Origin: Paraburkholderia acidipaludis NBRC 101816
GTDB lineage: Bacteria > Pseudomonadota > Gammaproteobacteria > Burkholderiales > Burkholderiaceae
Direction: 5' to 3'
Length of the DNA: 64,000 nucleotides
Assembly (NCBI RefSeq): GCF_000684975.1
Contig: NZ_BAXZ01000011.1
Span: 23,933-87,932, forward strand
Below, piece by piece: positions 49,173 through 57,747 of this stretch; position 1 is the first letter of the stretch, and the number at the start of each line of letters is the position of its first letter. A model generated the notes under the pieces. The model saw nothing but the letters and a program-made list of their open reading frames with translations, had not been told where the DNA came from and made no database searches. The translations under genes were made by a program, and so were the position numbers.

Positions 49173-49562
49173 TCAAACCGCGCCGGCGAGACGCAGCCGC
49201 AGCACCTCGAGCACCATGCGCGCCGTCGAGATATTGGTGGCGCACGGTACGTTGTGCACGTCGCATGCGCGCACGAGCGCGTTGATGTCGGGCTCGTGCG
49301 GCTGCGGCGTCATGGGGTCGCGCAGGAAGATCACCATGTCCACGCGGCCCTCGGCCAGCTGCGCGCCGATCTGCAGGTCGCCGCCGTGCGGGCCGGAGAG
49401 CATGCGCTCGACCTTCAGGCCATGCGCCGCCTCGATGCGCGAGCCGGTCGTCCCCGTCGCAATGATGTCGCATTGGCGCAGGGCATCGGCGTATTCGCCC
49501 GCCAGTTTGACGATGTCGTCCTTCTTGTGGTCGTGCGCGATGAGCGCGACGCGGGTTGGCAT
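49173..49562 (-). CDS. mgsA: Methylglyoxal synthase
   Basis: Converts dihydroxyacetone phosphate to methylglyoxal and phosphate, a bypass when phosphate or glycolytic flux is limiting. 129 residues. Family pattern: VALIAHDHKKDDIVKLAGEY, the phosphate-binding TGTTGSRIE, catalytic residues around SGPHGGDLQIGAQLAEGRVD and FLRDPMTPQPHEPDI, and the end NISTARMVLEVL. It sits 49 bp upstream of the quinone oxidoreductase gene. Confidence 0.96.
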   Translation of the reverse strand: MPTRVALIAHDHKKDDIVKLAGEYADALRQCDIIATGTTGSRIEAAHGLKVERMLSGPHGGDLQIGAQLAEGRVDMVIFLRDPMTPQPHEPDINALVRACDVHNVPCATNISTARMVLEVLRLRLAGAV

Positions 49563-49644
49563 GGCTTCGATGCTCCTTCGTTTCAGGTGGTGTGGCGTTG
49601 AAGTCGGGTTGGGAGGGTTGGGGGGCGCCCGGAAACTTGCCGGC

Positions 49645-50424
49645 TCAGAATGTTCCCGGATAAGCGCCGCCGTCGATCAGCCAGTTCTGTCCGGTAATGT
49701 AGCCCGCGTGCACGCTGCACAGGAACGCGCAGGCGCGCCCGAACTCGTCGGGCGTGCCGAAGCGGCGCGCGGGAATCGTCGCGATGCGGCGCTCGCGCAC
49801 TTCCTCCACCGGGCGGTTGCTGGCCTTCGCCTGGGCGACGATCGTTGCCTGGATGCGGTCGGTGTCGAAGGCGCCCGGCAGCAGATTGTTGATCGTCACG
49901 CCGGTGGCCGCCACCTGGCGCGCGATGCCCGCGACAAAACCGGTCAGGCCCGAGCGCGCGCCGTTGGAGAGACCGAGCACGTCGATCGGCGCCTTCACGG
50001 AAGAGCTGGTGATGTTGACGATGCGCCCGAAACCGCGCGCGATCATGCCGTCGATGGTCGTCTGGATCAGCGCGATCGGCGTAAGCATGTTGGCTTCGAG
50101 CGCGGCCGTCCAGGCCTCGTGCGTGAAGCTGCGAAAGTCGCCCGGCGGCGGACCGCCCGCGTTGTTGACGAGGATGTCCGGCTCGCCGCACGCCGCAAGC
50201 GCGGCGGCACGGCCTTCGGCCGTCGTGATGTCGCACGCCACGGCGTTCACGCGGACGCCCGTGCTGGCGCGAATCTGCGCGGCGGTTTCCTCCAGCGTCT
50301 CCCGCGTGCGCGCGACGATCGTGACGTTGACGCCCTCGGCCGCCAGCGCCTCGGCGCAGCCGCGGCCGAGGCCCTTGCTCGCCGCGCATACCAGCGCGCT
50401 GCGTCCTGCGATGCCCATGTCCAT
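49645..50424 (-). CDS. SDR family protein with a degenerate catalytic motif
   Basis: 259 residues with an SDR fold: the nucleotide-binding loop is LVCAASKGLGRGCAE (not the usual TGxxxGIG), then CDITT and ILVNNAGGPPPG. In the active-site region ITSSSVKAPIDVLGLSNGARSG, the position of the catalytic Tyr and Lys (YxxxK) is taken by Ser153 and Arg157. The C-terminus (YITGQNWLIDGGAYPGTF) is normal. The protein may therefore be a non-classical reductase or a non-catalytic binding protein. It starts at 50424 with M-D-M; the third codon is an alternative start. Confidence 0.85.
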   Translation of the reverse strand: MDMGIAGRSALVCAASKGLGRGCAEALAAEGVNVTIVARTRETLEETAAQIRASTGVRVNAVACDITTAEGRAAALAACGEPDILVNNAGGPPPGDFRSFTHEAWTAALEANMLTPIALIQTTIDGMIARGFGRIVNITSSSVKAPIDVLGLSNGARSGLTGFVAGIARQVAATGVTINNLLPGAFDTDRIQATIVAQAKASNRPVEEVRERRIATIPARRFGTPDEFGRACAFLCSVHAGYITGQNWLIDGGAYPGTF

Positions 50425-50624
50425 AGGATTCGGTCCTGATCCGGAAAACGTGACAATTGCGAATTGCGTAAAAACGCGTAAGCGGCCACCGCAAGCGGCC
50501 GCCCCGCCTTTTCGGGATTCTAGAAGAATCGCGGCCCGCGCGCCTGTCCCGTCCGCGCATGCCGGGCATGCGAGAGCAAGGCCCGGCGGACGTCCCGCGC
50601 GTGTCCGAAAGAAGGCAGTTCCCG

Positions 50625-50630
50625 TATACT
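50625..50630 (+). promoter_or_regulatory. Candidate -10 element of upp
   Basis: TATACT, 44 bp upstream of the upp ATG, in an otherwise GC-rich stretch. The -35 is not clear. Confidence 0.4.
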
Positions 50631-50674
50631 TGCGGCTGTTCCCCCGATTCCTCTTGCAGCCTCGCGCGCCCGCC

Positions 50675-51325
50675 ATGAAACAGGACAGCCGCTTCCCCAA
50701 TCTCTTCATCCTCGACCACCCGCTGATCCAGCACAAGCTGACCCATATGCGCGACAAGGACACGTCCACACGGACGTTCCGTGAGCTGCTGCGCGAAATC
50801 ACGCTCCTGATGGGCTACGAGATCACGCGCGAGCTGCCCATGACGACGCGCCGCGTGCAGACGCCGCTCGTGGAGGTGGACGCCCCCGTGATCGCGGGCA
50901 AGAAGCTCGCCATCGTGCCCGTGCTGCGCGCGGGCGTGGGCATGTCCGACGGGCTGCTGGAGCTGATTCCGTCGGCGCGTGTCGGGCACATCGGCGTGTA
51001 CCGCGCGGACGACCACCGCCCCGTGGAATACCTCGTGCGCCTGCCGGACCTCGAAGACCGCAACTTCATCCTGTGCGACCCGATGGTCGCGACCGGCTAT
51101 TCGGCGGCGCACGCCATCGACGTGCTCAAGCGCCGCGGCGTGACGGGCGAGCGCATCTCGTTCCTCGCGCTCGTGGCGGCGCCCGAAGGCGTCGAGGTGT
51201 TCCAGAAGGCCCACCCGGACGTGAAGCTCTACGTGGCGTCGCTCGACTCGCACCTCAACGAACACGCCTACATCGTGCCCGGCCTGGGCGACGCCGGCGA
51301 CCGCCTGTTCGGCACGAAGAACTAG
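50675..51325 (+). CDS. upp: Uracil phosphoribosyltransferase
   Basis: Pyrimidine salvage: makes UMP from uracil and PRPP. 216 residues from the ATG at 50675 (MKQDSRFPNLFILDHPLIQH). The family pattern includes LVRLPDLEDRNFILCDPMVATGYSA (the PRPP-binding motif CDPMVATGYS) and VASLDSHLNEHAYIVPGLGDAGDR at the uracil site. Longer frames upstream are rejected. It is divergent from the SDR gene on the minus strand. Confidence 0.97.
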   Translation: MKQDSRFPNLFILDHPLIQHKLTHMRDKDTSTRTFRELLREITLLMGYEITRELPMTTRRVQTPLVEVDAPVIAGKKLAIVPVLRAGVGMSDGLLELIPSARVGHIGVYRADDHRPVEYLVRLPDLEDRNFILCDPMVATGYSAAHAIDVLKRRGVTGERISFLALVAAPEGVEVFQKAHPDVKLYVASLDSHLNEHAYIVPGLGDAGDRLFGTKN

Positions 51326-51775
51326 GAACGGCGCGGCACCGCCACCAGCGCCCCCACTCACGCACCCGCACGCAGCCCCGCAATCCGGCTTTTCCCGCAT
51401 CCGGGGGCAAGGCCGGACGGTCGCGGCGTGATAAAATTCAGATCCACCTGAACGGGCATCCGGGGCGTTCGCCGCGCTTTCGCGAGCCAATCGGCCCTGG
51501 CGCTACGGAACAGGACAAAGCGGACAAAGCAGGACAAAGCCGAACGAGGCGAGACGAAGCCGGCCGGGACGCGCCGCCGGCGGGGTTTCGCGCGGGGCCG
51601 CGCCGCGCACGGGTGGGCTAACCGGCGGACAAGACACTCCTGGGCACCCCGGCCGCGCGCCGCGCAACCGTATTGCGCGGGCGTTGCGCGCGAGGGCCGC
51701 GCCCGCGAACACGCATCGACAACTGCATATTGCACACTGCACGCGCCCGCGCCGGCGCATGCGACGGAGAAAGGT
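51326..51775 (+). other. 450-bp intergenic region between upp and yebC
   Basis: No convincing gene. A -10-like TAAAAT at 51432-51437 could be the yebC promoter, leaving a leader of over 300 nt. Three close copies of GGACAAAGC occur at about 51513-51540. The rest is very GC-rich, with several short inverted repeats but no clear terminator. Confidence 0.5.
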
Positions 51776-52504
51776 ATGGCGGGTCATTCGAAATGGGCCA
51801 ACATCAAGCACAAGAAAGCCGCTGCTGACGCCAAGCGCGGCAAGGTCTGGACGCGGCTCATCAAGGAAATCCAGGTGGCGGCGCGCATGGGCGGCGGCGA
51901 TGCCGATACGAACCCGCGCCTGCGGCTGGCCGTCGACAAGGCCTACGACGCCAACATGCCCAAGGACAACATCAACCGCGCGATCCAGCGCGGTGTGGGC
52001 GGCGTGGACGGCGCGAACTACGAGGAAATCCGCTACGAGGGCTACGGCATCGGCGGCGCGGCCATCATCGTCGACACGATGACCGACAACCGCACCCGCA
52101 CCGTCGCCGAAGTGCGCCATGCCTTCTCGAAGTTCGGCGGCAACATGGGCACGGACGGCTCGGTGGCGTTCATGTTCGATCACGTCGGCCAGTTCGTGTT
52201 CGCGCCCGGCACGGCCGAGGACAAGCTGATGGACGCCGCGCTCGAAGCCGGCGCCGACGACGTCGTGACCAACGACGACGGCAGCATCGAGGTGGTGTGC
52301 CCGCCGTTCGAATTCCCGAAGGTGAAGGCCGCGCTCGAAGCCGCGGGCTTCAAGGCGGAAATGGCCGAAGTGACCATGAAGCCGCAGACGGAAGTCGAAT
52401 TCACGGGCGACGACGCCGTGAAAATGCAGAAGCTCCTCGACGCGCTCGAGAACCTGGACGACGTCCAGGAGGTGTACACCAACGCGTCGATCGCCGAGGA
52501 GTAA
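51776..52504 (+). CDS. YebC/PmpR family protein (TACO1-like)
   Basis: 242 residues. Starts MAGHSKWANIKHKKAAADAKRGKVWTRL-like, the diagnostic YebC N-terminus; further motifs are RLAVDKAYDANMPKDNINRAI and GYGIGGAAIIVDTMTDNRTRT. Family members act as transcription regulators (PmpR) or as translation factors that relieve ribosome stalling at polyproline. Which role applies here is not visible. A good ribosome binding site (GGAGAAAGG) precedes the ATG. Confidence 0.95.
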   Translation: MAGHSKWANIKHKKAAADAKRGKVWTRLIKEIQVAARMGGGDADTNPRLRLAVDKAYDANMPKDNINRAIQRGVGGVDGANYEEIRYEGYGIGGAAIIVDTMTDNRTRTVAEVRHAFSKFGGNMGTDGSVAFMFDHVGQFVFAPGTAEDKLMDAALEAGADDVVTNDDGSIEVVCPPFEFPKVKAALEAAGFKAEMAEVTMKPQTEVEFTGDDAVKMQKLLDALENLDDVQEVYTNASIAEE

Positions 52505-52610
52505 TCAGCGCGCCGACGCGCAAGGGCATGCGCCCCGCCCGCGTTTTCCACGGCCGGCACGCCAAGCGCCGGCCGCAACTGTTTCTGGTTCTGGTCTTTC
52601 GGGGATACAC

Positions 52611-53885
52611 ATGAAGTTACTCGTCGTCGGTTCTGGCGGCCGCGAACATGCGCTGGCGTGGAAACTCGCCCAGGCGCCGCGCGTGCAGCTCGTCTACGTC
52701 GCACCGGGCAACGGCGGCACCGCGCAGGACGAGCGGCTCGCCAACGTCGACATCACGGACATCCACGCGCTCGCCGACTTCGCCGAGCGCGAGCAGGTCG
52801 CGTTCACCGTGGTCGGGCCGGAAGCGCCGCTCGCGGCCGGCATCGTCAATGTGTTCCGCGCGCGCGGCCTGAAGGTGTTCGGCCCGACGAAGGAAGCCGC
52901 GCAGCTCGAAAGCTCGAAGGACTTCGCCAAGGCGTTCATGAAGCGCCACCACATTCCCACCGCCGCCTACGAGACCTTCTCGGACGCGACGGCCGCGCAC
53001 GCCTATGTCGACAAAAACGGGGCGCCGATCGTGATCAAGGCCGACGGCCTCGCCGCGGGCAAGGGCGTGGTCGTGGCGATGACGCTGGAAGAGGCGCACC
53101 AGGCCATCGACTCGATGCTCGCCGACAACAAGCTCGGCGACGCCGGCGCGCGCGTCGTGATCGAGGAATTCCTCGCGGGCGAGGAAGCGAGCTTCATCGT
53201 CATGGTGGACGGCAAGCACGTGCTGGCGCTCGCTTCGAGCCAGGACCACAAGCGCCTGCAGGACGGCGACCAGGGCCCGAACACGGGCGGCATGGGCGCC
53301 TACTCGCCCGCGCCCATCGTCACGCCGCAGCTGCACGCGCGCGTGATGCGCGAAATCATCCTGCCGACCGTGGCCGGCATGGAGAAGGAAGGCAACCGTT
53401 TCACGGGCTTCCTCTACGCCGGCCTCATGATCGACGCGCAGGGCAACCCGAAGACGCTCGAATTCAACTGCCGCATGGGCGACCCGGAAACGCAGCCGAT
53501 CATGGCGCGCCTGAAGGGCGACTTCCCGAAGGTCTTCGAACACGCCATTGCCGGCACGCTCGACCAGGTCGAGCTGGAATGGGACCGGCGCACAGCGCTC
53601 GGCGTCGTGCTGGCCGCGCACAATTACCCGGATACGCCGCGCAAGGGCGACCGCATCAGCGACATCCCGGCCGAAACCGCCGACTCGGTGACTTTCCACG
53701 CGGGCACGCAGCTCACGGACGGCAAGCTCGTCACCTCGGGCGGCCGCGTGCTGTGCGTCGTGGGCCTCGCGGATTCGGTGCGCAGCGCCCAGTCGGTGGC
53801 CTACGAGACCGTCAACCGGATCTCCTTCGACGGCATGCAGTATCGCCACGACATCGGCTACCGCGCGGTGGGCCGCAAGCAGTAA
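52611..53885 (+). CDS. purD: Phosphoribosylamine--glycine ligase
   Basis: Second step of purine synthesis: ATP-dependent ligation of glycine to phosphoribosylamine. 424 residues, ATP-grasp enzyme. Starts MKLLVVGSGGREHALAWKLA. ATP site pattern: APIVIKADGLAAGKGVVVAMT, then EEFLAGEEASFIVMVDGKH and SSQDHKRLQDGDQGPNTGGMGAYSP. The NCRMGDPETQPIM segment binds Mg-ATP. It lies 106 bp after yebC. The 295-bp gap to hemF shows only short GC-rich hairpins near the purD end. Confidence 0.98.
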   Translation: MKLLVVGSGGREHALAWKLAQAPRVQLVYVAPGNGGTAQDERLANVDITDIHALADFAEREQVAFTVVGPEAPLAAGIVNVFRARGLKVFGPTKEAAQLESSKDFAKAFMKRHHIPTAAYETFSDATAAHAYVDKNGAPIVIKADGLAAGKGVVVAMTLEEAHQAIDSMLADNKLGDAGARVVIEEFLAGEEASFIVMVDGKHVLALASSQDHKRLQDGDQGPNTGGMGAYSPAPIVTPQLHARVMREIILPTVAGMEKEGNRFTGFLYAGLMIDAQGNPKTLEFNCRMGDPETQPIMARLKGDFPKVFEHAIAGTLDQVELEWDRRTALGVVLAAHNYPDTPRKGDRISDIPAETADSVTFHAGTQLTDGKLVTSGGRVLCVVGLADSVRSAQSVAYETVNRISFDGMQYRHDIGYRAVGRKQ

Positions 53886-54180
53886 GCGCAACCGGCCGGG
53901 ATCGTGCCGCGCGGGAGAGCGCCGGCACGAGCGCCGCCGCTTTCCCGCCGTCGCTTTAGCACGCAGTTCCCGGGGTACGCTGGCCGCACCCGGCCCCGTC
54001 GTATCGCGGGCACCACGGAGACCGCCGTGCCGCGATCCGGCACCGGCCCGATCGGCGCTACACTGCCGCTGTCGGCCCCGCCAGGCTCGCAGGAACGCGC
54101 GATGCCGGCCCCGGAAGCAACCCGCGACCAACCCGCGACGCCGCCCGTACGATCAGGGCACGCCGCCCGCCTTTTCACCG

Positions 54181-55152
54181 ATGACCGATTCGACCCGCCC
54201 CGGCGCACAAGATGAGCGCGCCACTCCCGATAGCGCCGGCCGCGCCGACAGCGCGGCTGTTCGCGCGTGGCTCTCGGGCCTGCAGACGCAGATCGCCGAC
54301 GCGCTCGGCGCCTTCGACGGTACGCCGTTCGCCACCGACCGCTGGCAGCGCGCGCCGGGCGAAAAGCTGCGCGGCGGCGGCTGCACGCGCATCCTCGAAG
54401 GCGGCCGGTTCTTCGAGCGCGCCGGCATCGGCTTCTCCGACGTCGCGGGCGACGCCCTGCCGCCCTCGGCCACGGCGGCACGCCCCGAACTCAACGGACG
54501 CGGCTTCGAGGCGATGGGCGTCTCGCTCGTGCTGCACCCGCGCAATCCGTACTGCCCGACCGTGCACATGAACGTGCGCATGCTGCTCGCCACGAAGGCC
54601 GGCGAGGCCCCGGTATTCTGGTTCGGCGGCGGCATGGACCTCACGCCGTACTACGGCTTCGAGGAGGACGCGCAGCACTTCCACCGCGTCTGCCGCGACG
54701 CGGTCGCCCCGTGGGGCGGGGATCTGTACCCGCGCTTCAAGCGCTGGTGCGACGACTACTTCTTCCTGAAGCACCGCAACGAAGCGCGCGGCGTGGGCGG
54801 CATCTTCTTCGACGACTACGCCGAGGACGGCTTCGAGCCAGCGTTCGCGCTCACGAGGAGCGTCGGCGAAGCCTTCCTCGCGGCCTACCTGCCGATCATC
54901 GAAAAGCGCCGCACCCTGCCATACGGGGAAGCCGAGCGCGATTTCCAGGCGTACCGGCGCGGCCGCTACGTCGAATTCAATCTGGTCTGGGACCGCGGCA
55001 CGCATTTCGGTCTGCAAAGCGGCGGACGCACCGAATCGATCCTGATGTCGATGCCGCCCACGGCGAACTGGCGCTACGACTGGCAGCCGCAGCCGGGCAC
55101 GCCCGAGGCGCGGCTCTACGCCGACTTCCTGCCGGCGCGCGACTGGATCTGA
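54181..55152 (+). CDS. hemF: Oxygen-dependent coproporphyrinogen III oxidase
   Basis: Late heme step: oxidative decarboxylation of coproporphyrinogen III with O2. 323 residues, about the usual length plus a polar N-terminal 20 residues. Family motifs: GGGCTRILEGGRFFERAGIGFSDV-type region, GVSLVLHPRNPYCPTVHMNVR (conserved His), WFGGGMDLTPYYGFEEDAQHFH and EFNLVWDRGTHFGLQSGGRTESILMSMPP. No strong ribosome binding site is seen before the ATG at 54181. Confidence 0.97.
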   Translation: MTDSTRPGAQDERATPDSAGRADSAAVRAWLSGLQTQIADALGAFDGTPFATDRWQRAPGEKLRGGGCTRILEGGRFFERAGIGFSDVAGDALPPSATAARPELNGRGFEAMGVSLVLHPRNPYCPTVHMNVRMLLATKAGEAPVFWFGGGMDLTPYYGFEEDAQHFHRVCRDAVAPWGGDLYPRFKRWCDDYFFLKHRNEARGVGGIFFDDYAEDGFEPAFALTRSVGEAFLAAYLPIIEKRRTLPYGEAERDFQAYRRGRYVEFNLVWDRGTHFGLQSGGRTESILMSMPPTANWRYDWQPQPGTPEARLYADFLPARDWI

Positions 55153-55170
55153 CACCGTGATGCCTGCACT

Positions 55171-55893
55171 GTGAAGCCAGCCTCCCCGCCCCGCCCGCTC
55201 GCGCGCCGCGTGGGTCTCTTCGGCGGCACCTTCGACCCGATCCACGAGGGCCATCTCGCGCTCGCGCGGCGCTTTGCCGAACTGCTCGACCTCACGGAGC
55301 TGGTTCTGCTGCCGGCCGGCCAGCCGTGGCAGAAACCGGAGGTGAGCGCAGCCGTCCACCGGCTCGCGATGACGCGCGCCGCCGCCGGCTCGCTCGTGCT
55401 GCCGGGCGTCACGGTCACGGTCGACACCGACGAGATCGAGCACGACGGCCCCACCTACACGGTCGAGACGCTGCGGCGCTTTCGCGCGCGCGAAGGCAAC
55501 GCGGACTGCTCGCTCACGCTGCTGATGGGCGCCGATCAATTGCTGCATCTCGACTCCTGGCAGGCGTGGCGCGAGCTCTTCGAGCTTGCTCACCTGGGCG
55601 TGGCGAGCCGCCCCGGCTTCGATTTCGCGACGCTGCCGCGCGAAGTGGCCGCAGAAGTCGCAGCGCGCCGTGCAGCGCCCGCCGCGCTCGCGGCCACGCC
55701 GCACGGCCACGTCGTGATCGACGAACAGCTCGCCTACGACGTTTCGGCCACCGAAATCCGCCAGCGCATCCGCGCATGCCGCGAGGCACGCCAGGATGGC
55801 GCCCGCGAAGGCGCCAGCGGCACGCACACGGCCGCGCCCGTTCCCGCGGCCGTGTGGGACTATATTCTTCAACATCATCTGTACCACGGGTAA
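55171..55893 (+). CDS. nadD: Nicotinate-nucleotide adenylyltransferase
   Basis: Makes deamido-NAD from nicotinate mononucleotide and ATP. 240 residues from a GTG at 55171. The nucleotidyltransferase motif is RVGLFGGTFDPIHEGHLALAR (the HxGH-type residues in the HEGH site), and the second motif is VSATEIRQRIR near the C-terminus. The insertion AREDGARQDGAR-like between 200 and 230 is low complexity. A GTG nearer the core (Val14) is an alternative start. It is 18 bp after hemF and just before rsfS. Confidence 0.95.
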   Translation: MKPASPPRPLARRVGLFGGTFDPIHEGHLALARRFAELLDLTELVLLPAGQPWQKPEVSAAVHRLAMTRAAAGSLVLPGVTVTVDTDEIEHDGPTYTVETLRRFRAREGNADCSLTLLMGADQLLHLDSWQAWRELFELAHLGVASRPGFDFATLPREVAAEVAARRAAPAALAATPHGHVVIDEQLAYDVSATEIRQRIRACREARQDGAREGASGTHTAAPVPAAVWDYILQHHLYHG

Positions 55894-55895
55894 AC

Positions 55896-56477
55896 ATGGA
55901 CATCCGCAAACTGCAACGCGTCATCATTGACGGCCTCGAAGACGTCAAGGCACAGGACATCAAGGTGTTCAACACCAGCCATCTGACCGAGCTGTTCGAC
56001 CGCGTGATCGTCGCGAGCGGCACCTCGAACCGCCAGACCAAGGCGCTCGCCAACAGCGTGCGCGAGAAGGTCAAGGAAGCCGGCGGCGATATCGTCAGCA
56101 CGGAAGGCGAGGACACTGGCGAATGGGTGCTCGTCGATTGCGGCGACGCCATCGTCCACATCCTGCAGCCCGCACTGCGCCAGTACTACAACCTCGAAGA
56201 AATCTGGGGCGACAAGCCGGTGCGCATCAAGCTCTCGAACAACACCGGATTCTCGGGCGCGCGCCCGAGCGAGCCGATGGACGAAGACGAAGAGGACATC
56301 GAGGACGAAGCGCCGGTCGCCGCCAAGAAAAAGGCGCCCGCGAAGAAAGCCGCCGCAAAGTCCGCAGCCCGGCCTGCGGCAAAGAAGAGCGCCGCGAAGC
56401 CGGCGGCAAAATCGGCCGCAACGCCCGCCCGCGCCCCCGCGCGCAAGACGGCCGCGCGCCGCAGCGCCGGCAAGTGA
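55896..56477 (+). CDS. rsfS: Ribosomal silencing factor RsfS with a basic C-terminal tail
   Basis: 193 residues. The first 115 match RsfS: VIIDGLEDVKAQDIKVFNTS, DRVIVASGTSNRQTKALANS, GEDTGEWVLVDCGDAIVHI and LQPALRQYYNLEEIWGDKP. RsfS binds ribosomal protein uL14 and blocks subunit joining when nutrients are short. The last 75 residues are unusual: an acidic patch (DEDEEDIEDE) then an Ala/Lys/Pro-rich tail with AKKAAAK-type repeats like histone H1 tails. It begins 3 bp after nadD. Confidence 0.96.
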   Translation: MDIRKLQRVIIDGLEDVKAQDIKVFNTSHLTELFDRVIVASGTSNRQTKALANSVREKVKEAGGDIVSTEGEDTGEWVLVDCGDAIVHILQPALRQYYNLEEIWGDKPVRIKLSNNTGFSGARPSEPMDEDEEDIEDEAPVAAKKKAPAKKAAAKSAARPAAKKSAAKPAAKSAATPARAPARKTAARRSAGK

Positions 56478-56496
56478 ACCCCGCCGCGTCTGCCCG

Positions 56497-56967
56497 ATGA
56501 AACTGCATATCGTCGCCGTCGGCCACAAGATGCCGGACTGGATCGCCGAGGGCTTCGAGGAATACACGAAGCGCATGCCGCCCGAGCTGCGCATCGAGTT
56601 GCGCGAAGTGAAGCCCGAGCAGCGTTCGTCGGGCCGCTCCGCCGAAAGCGTGATGGCCGCGGAGCGCACGCGGATCGAAGCGGCGCTGCCGAAGAGCGCG
56701 CGCATTGTCGCGCTCGACGAACGCGGGCGCGACTGGACCACGATGCAGCTCGCAGAAGCATTGCCCGGGTGGCAGCAGGACGGGCGCGACGTGGCGTTCC
56801 TGATCGGCGGCGCGGACGGGCTCGACCCGCAACTGAAGGCGCGCGCCGACCTGCTGCTGCGCCTCTCGAGCCTCACGCTGCCCCACGCGATGGTGCGGGT
56901 GCTGCTGGCCGAGCAGCTTTACCGCGCCTGGACCATTACGCAGAATCACCCCTATCATCGCGTGTAA
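56497..56967 (+). CDS. rlmH: 23S rRNA pseudouridine-1915 N3-methyltransferase RlmH
   Basis: 156-residue SPOUT methyltransferase, the usual length. Family pattern: MKLHIVAVGHKMPDWIAEGF, VALDERGRDWTTMQLAEAL, VAFLIGGADGLDPQLKARAD (SAM knot) and the end LAEQLYRAWTITQNHPYHR. It methylates pseudouridine 1915 in helix 69 of 23S rRNA. 20 bp after rsfS, a common pair. Confidence 0.97.
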   Translation: MKLHIVAVGHKMPDWIAEGFEEYTKRMPPELRIELREVKPEQRSSGRSAESVMAAERTRIEAALPKSARIVALDERGRDWTTMQLAEALPGWQQDGRDVAFLIGGADGLDPQLKARADLLLRLSSLTLPHAMVRVLLAEQLYRAWTITQNHPYHRV

Positions 56968-57114
56968 TTGCGGCGGCGGTATATTGCACTGCGACATGAC
57001 ACGCCGTTGCCGTCCGCCGCACGCCGTCTTGACGCAGCCCGCCGTTGCGCGGCATCCGCCGCGCGACGCCGGTGCCCGACCCATCCGGTTTTCGCCACCG
57101 CCAGAGACGCTCCG

Positions 57115-57738
57115 ATGTCCTCTACCGCGACTTATCCGTACGTCTATCTCGCCTCGCAAAGCCCACGCCGCCAGGAGCTGCTCGCGCAGCTCGGCGTGCG
57201 TTTCGAGCTTCTCCTGCCGCGCCCCGACGAGGACGCCGAAGCGCTAGAAGCCGTGCTGCCCGGCGAAGCGGCAACCGACTACGTGACGCGCGTGTGCGCG
57301 GCGAAGGCCGACGCAGCCCGCGCCCGCCTCGTGGCCGGCGCGCATGCGCACGCGCCCATCCTCACCGCCGACACCACGGTCACGATCGACGGACACATCC
57401 TCGGCAAACCTCACGACGCCGCCGAAGCGTTCGCGATGCTCGAACGGCTTGCCGGCCGCGAGCATGAAGTGCTCACGGCGGTGGCCGTCGTCAATGCCGA
57501 AGGCACCTGTCTGCCCGTCGCGCTCTCGCGCTCGCACGTGCGCTTCGCCCCCGCCGAAGCGGCCGCGATCGCCCGCTATGTCGCGAGCGGCGAACCGTTC
57601 GGCAAGGCCGGCGCCTATGGCATCCAGGGGCGCGCGGCCGAGTTCGTCGAGCGAATCGACGGGTCCTATTCGGGTATCATGGGTTTGCCATTATTCGAAA
57701 CAGCCGCGCTGCTGCGCGCGGCGCGCATCGACTTCTAG
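57115..57738 (+). CDS. Maf family nucleoside triphosphate pyrophosphatase (YhdE-like)
   Basis: 207 residues from the ATG at 57115 (product begins MSSTATYPYVYLASQSPRRQ). Maf/YhdE signature: YLASQSPRRQELLAQLGVRF near the start, then ILTADTTVTIDGHILGKPHD with the catalytic Asp, and GEPFGKAGAYGIQGRAAEFV. Hydrolyses dTTP, UTP or modified nucleotides in this family. A longer frame upstream is a shadow. It is 9 bp before rng. Confidence 0.93.
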   Translation: MSSTATYPYVYLASQSPRRQELLAQLGVRFELLLPRPDEDAEALEAVLPGEAATDYVTRVCAAKADAARARLVAGAHAHAPILTADTTVTIDGHILGKPHDAAEAFAMLERLAGREHEVLTAVAVVNAEGTCLPVALSRSHVRFAPAEAAAIARYVASGEPFGKAGAYGIQGRAAEFVERIDGSYSGIMGLPLFETAALLRAARIDF

Positions 57739-57747
57739 AACAACATC

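Noticed and set aside
56968..57114. N-terminal extension of the Maf-family protein from 56968
   Set aside because: Arg/Ala-rich, without family similarity; the ATG at 57115 begins right at the conserved core.
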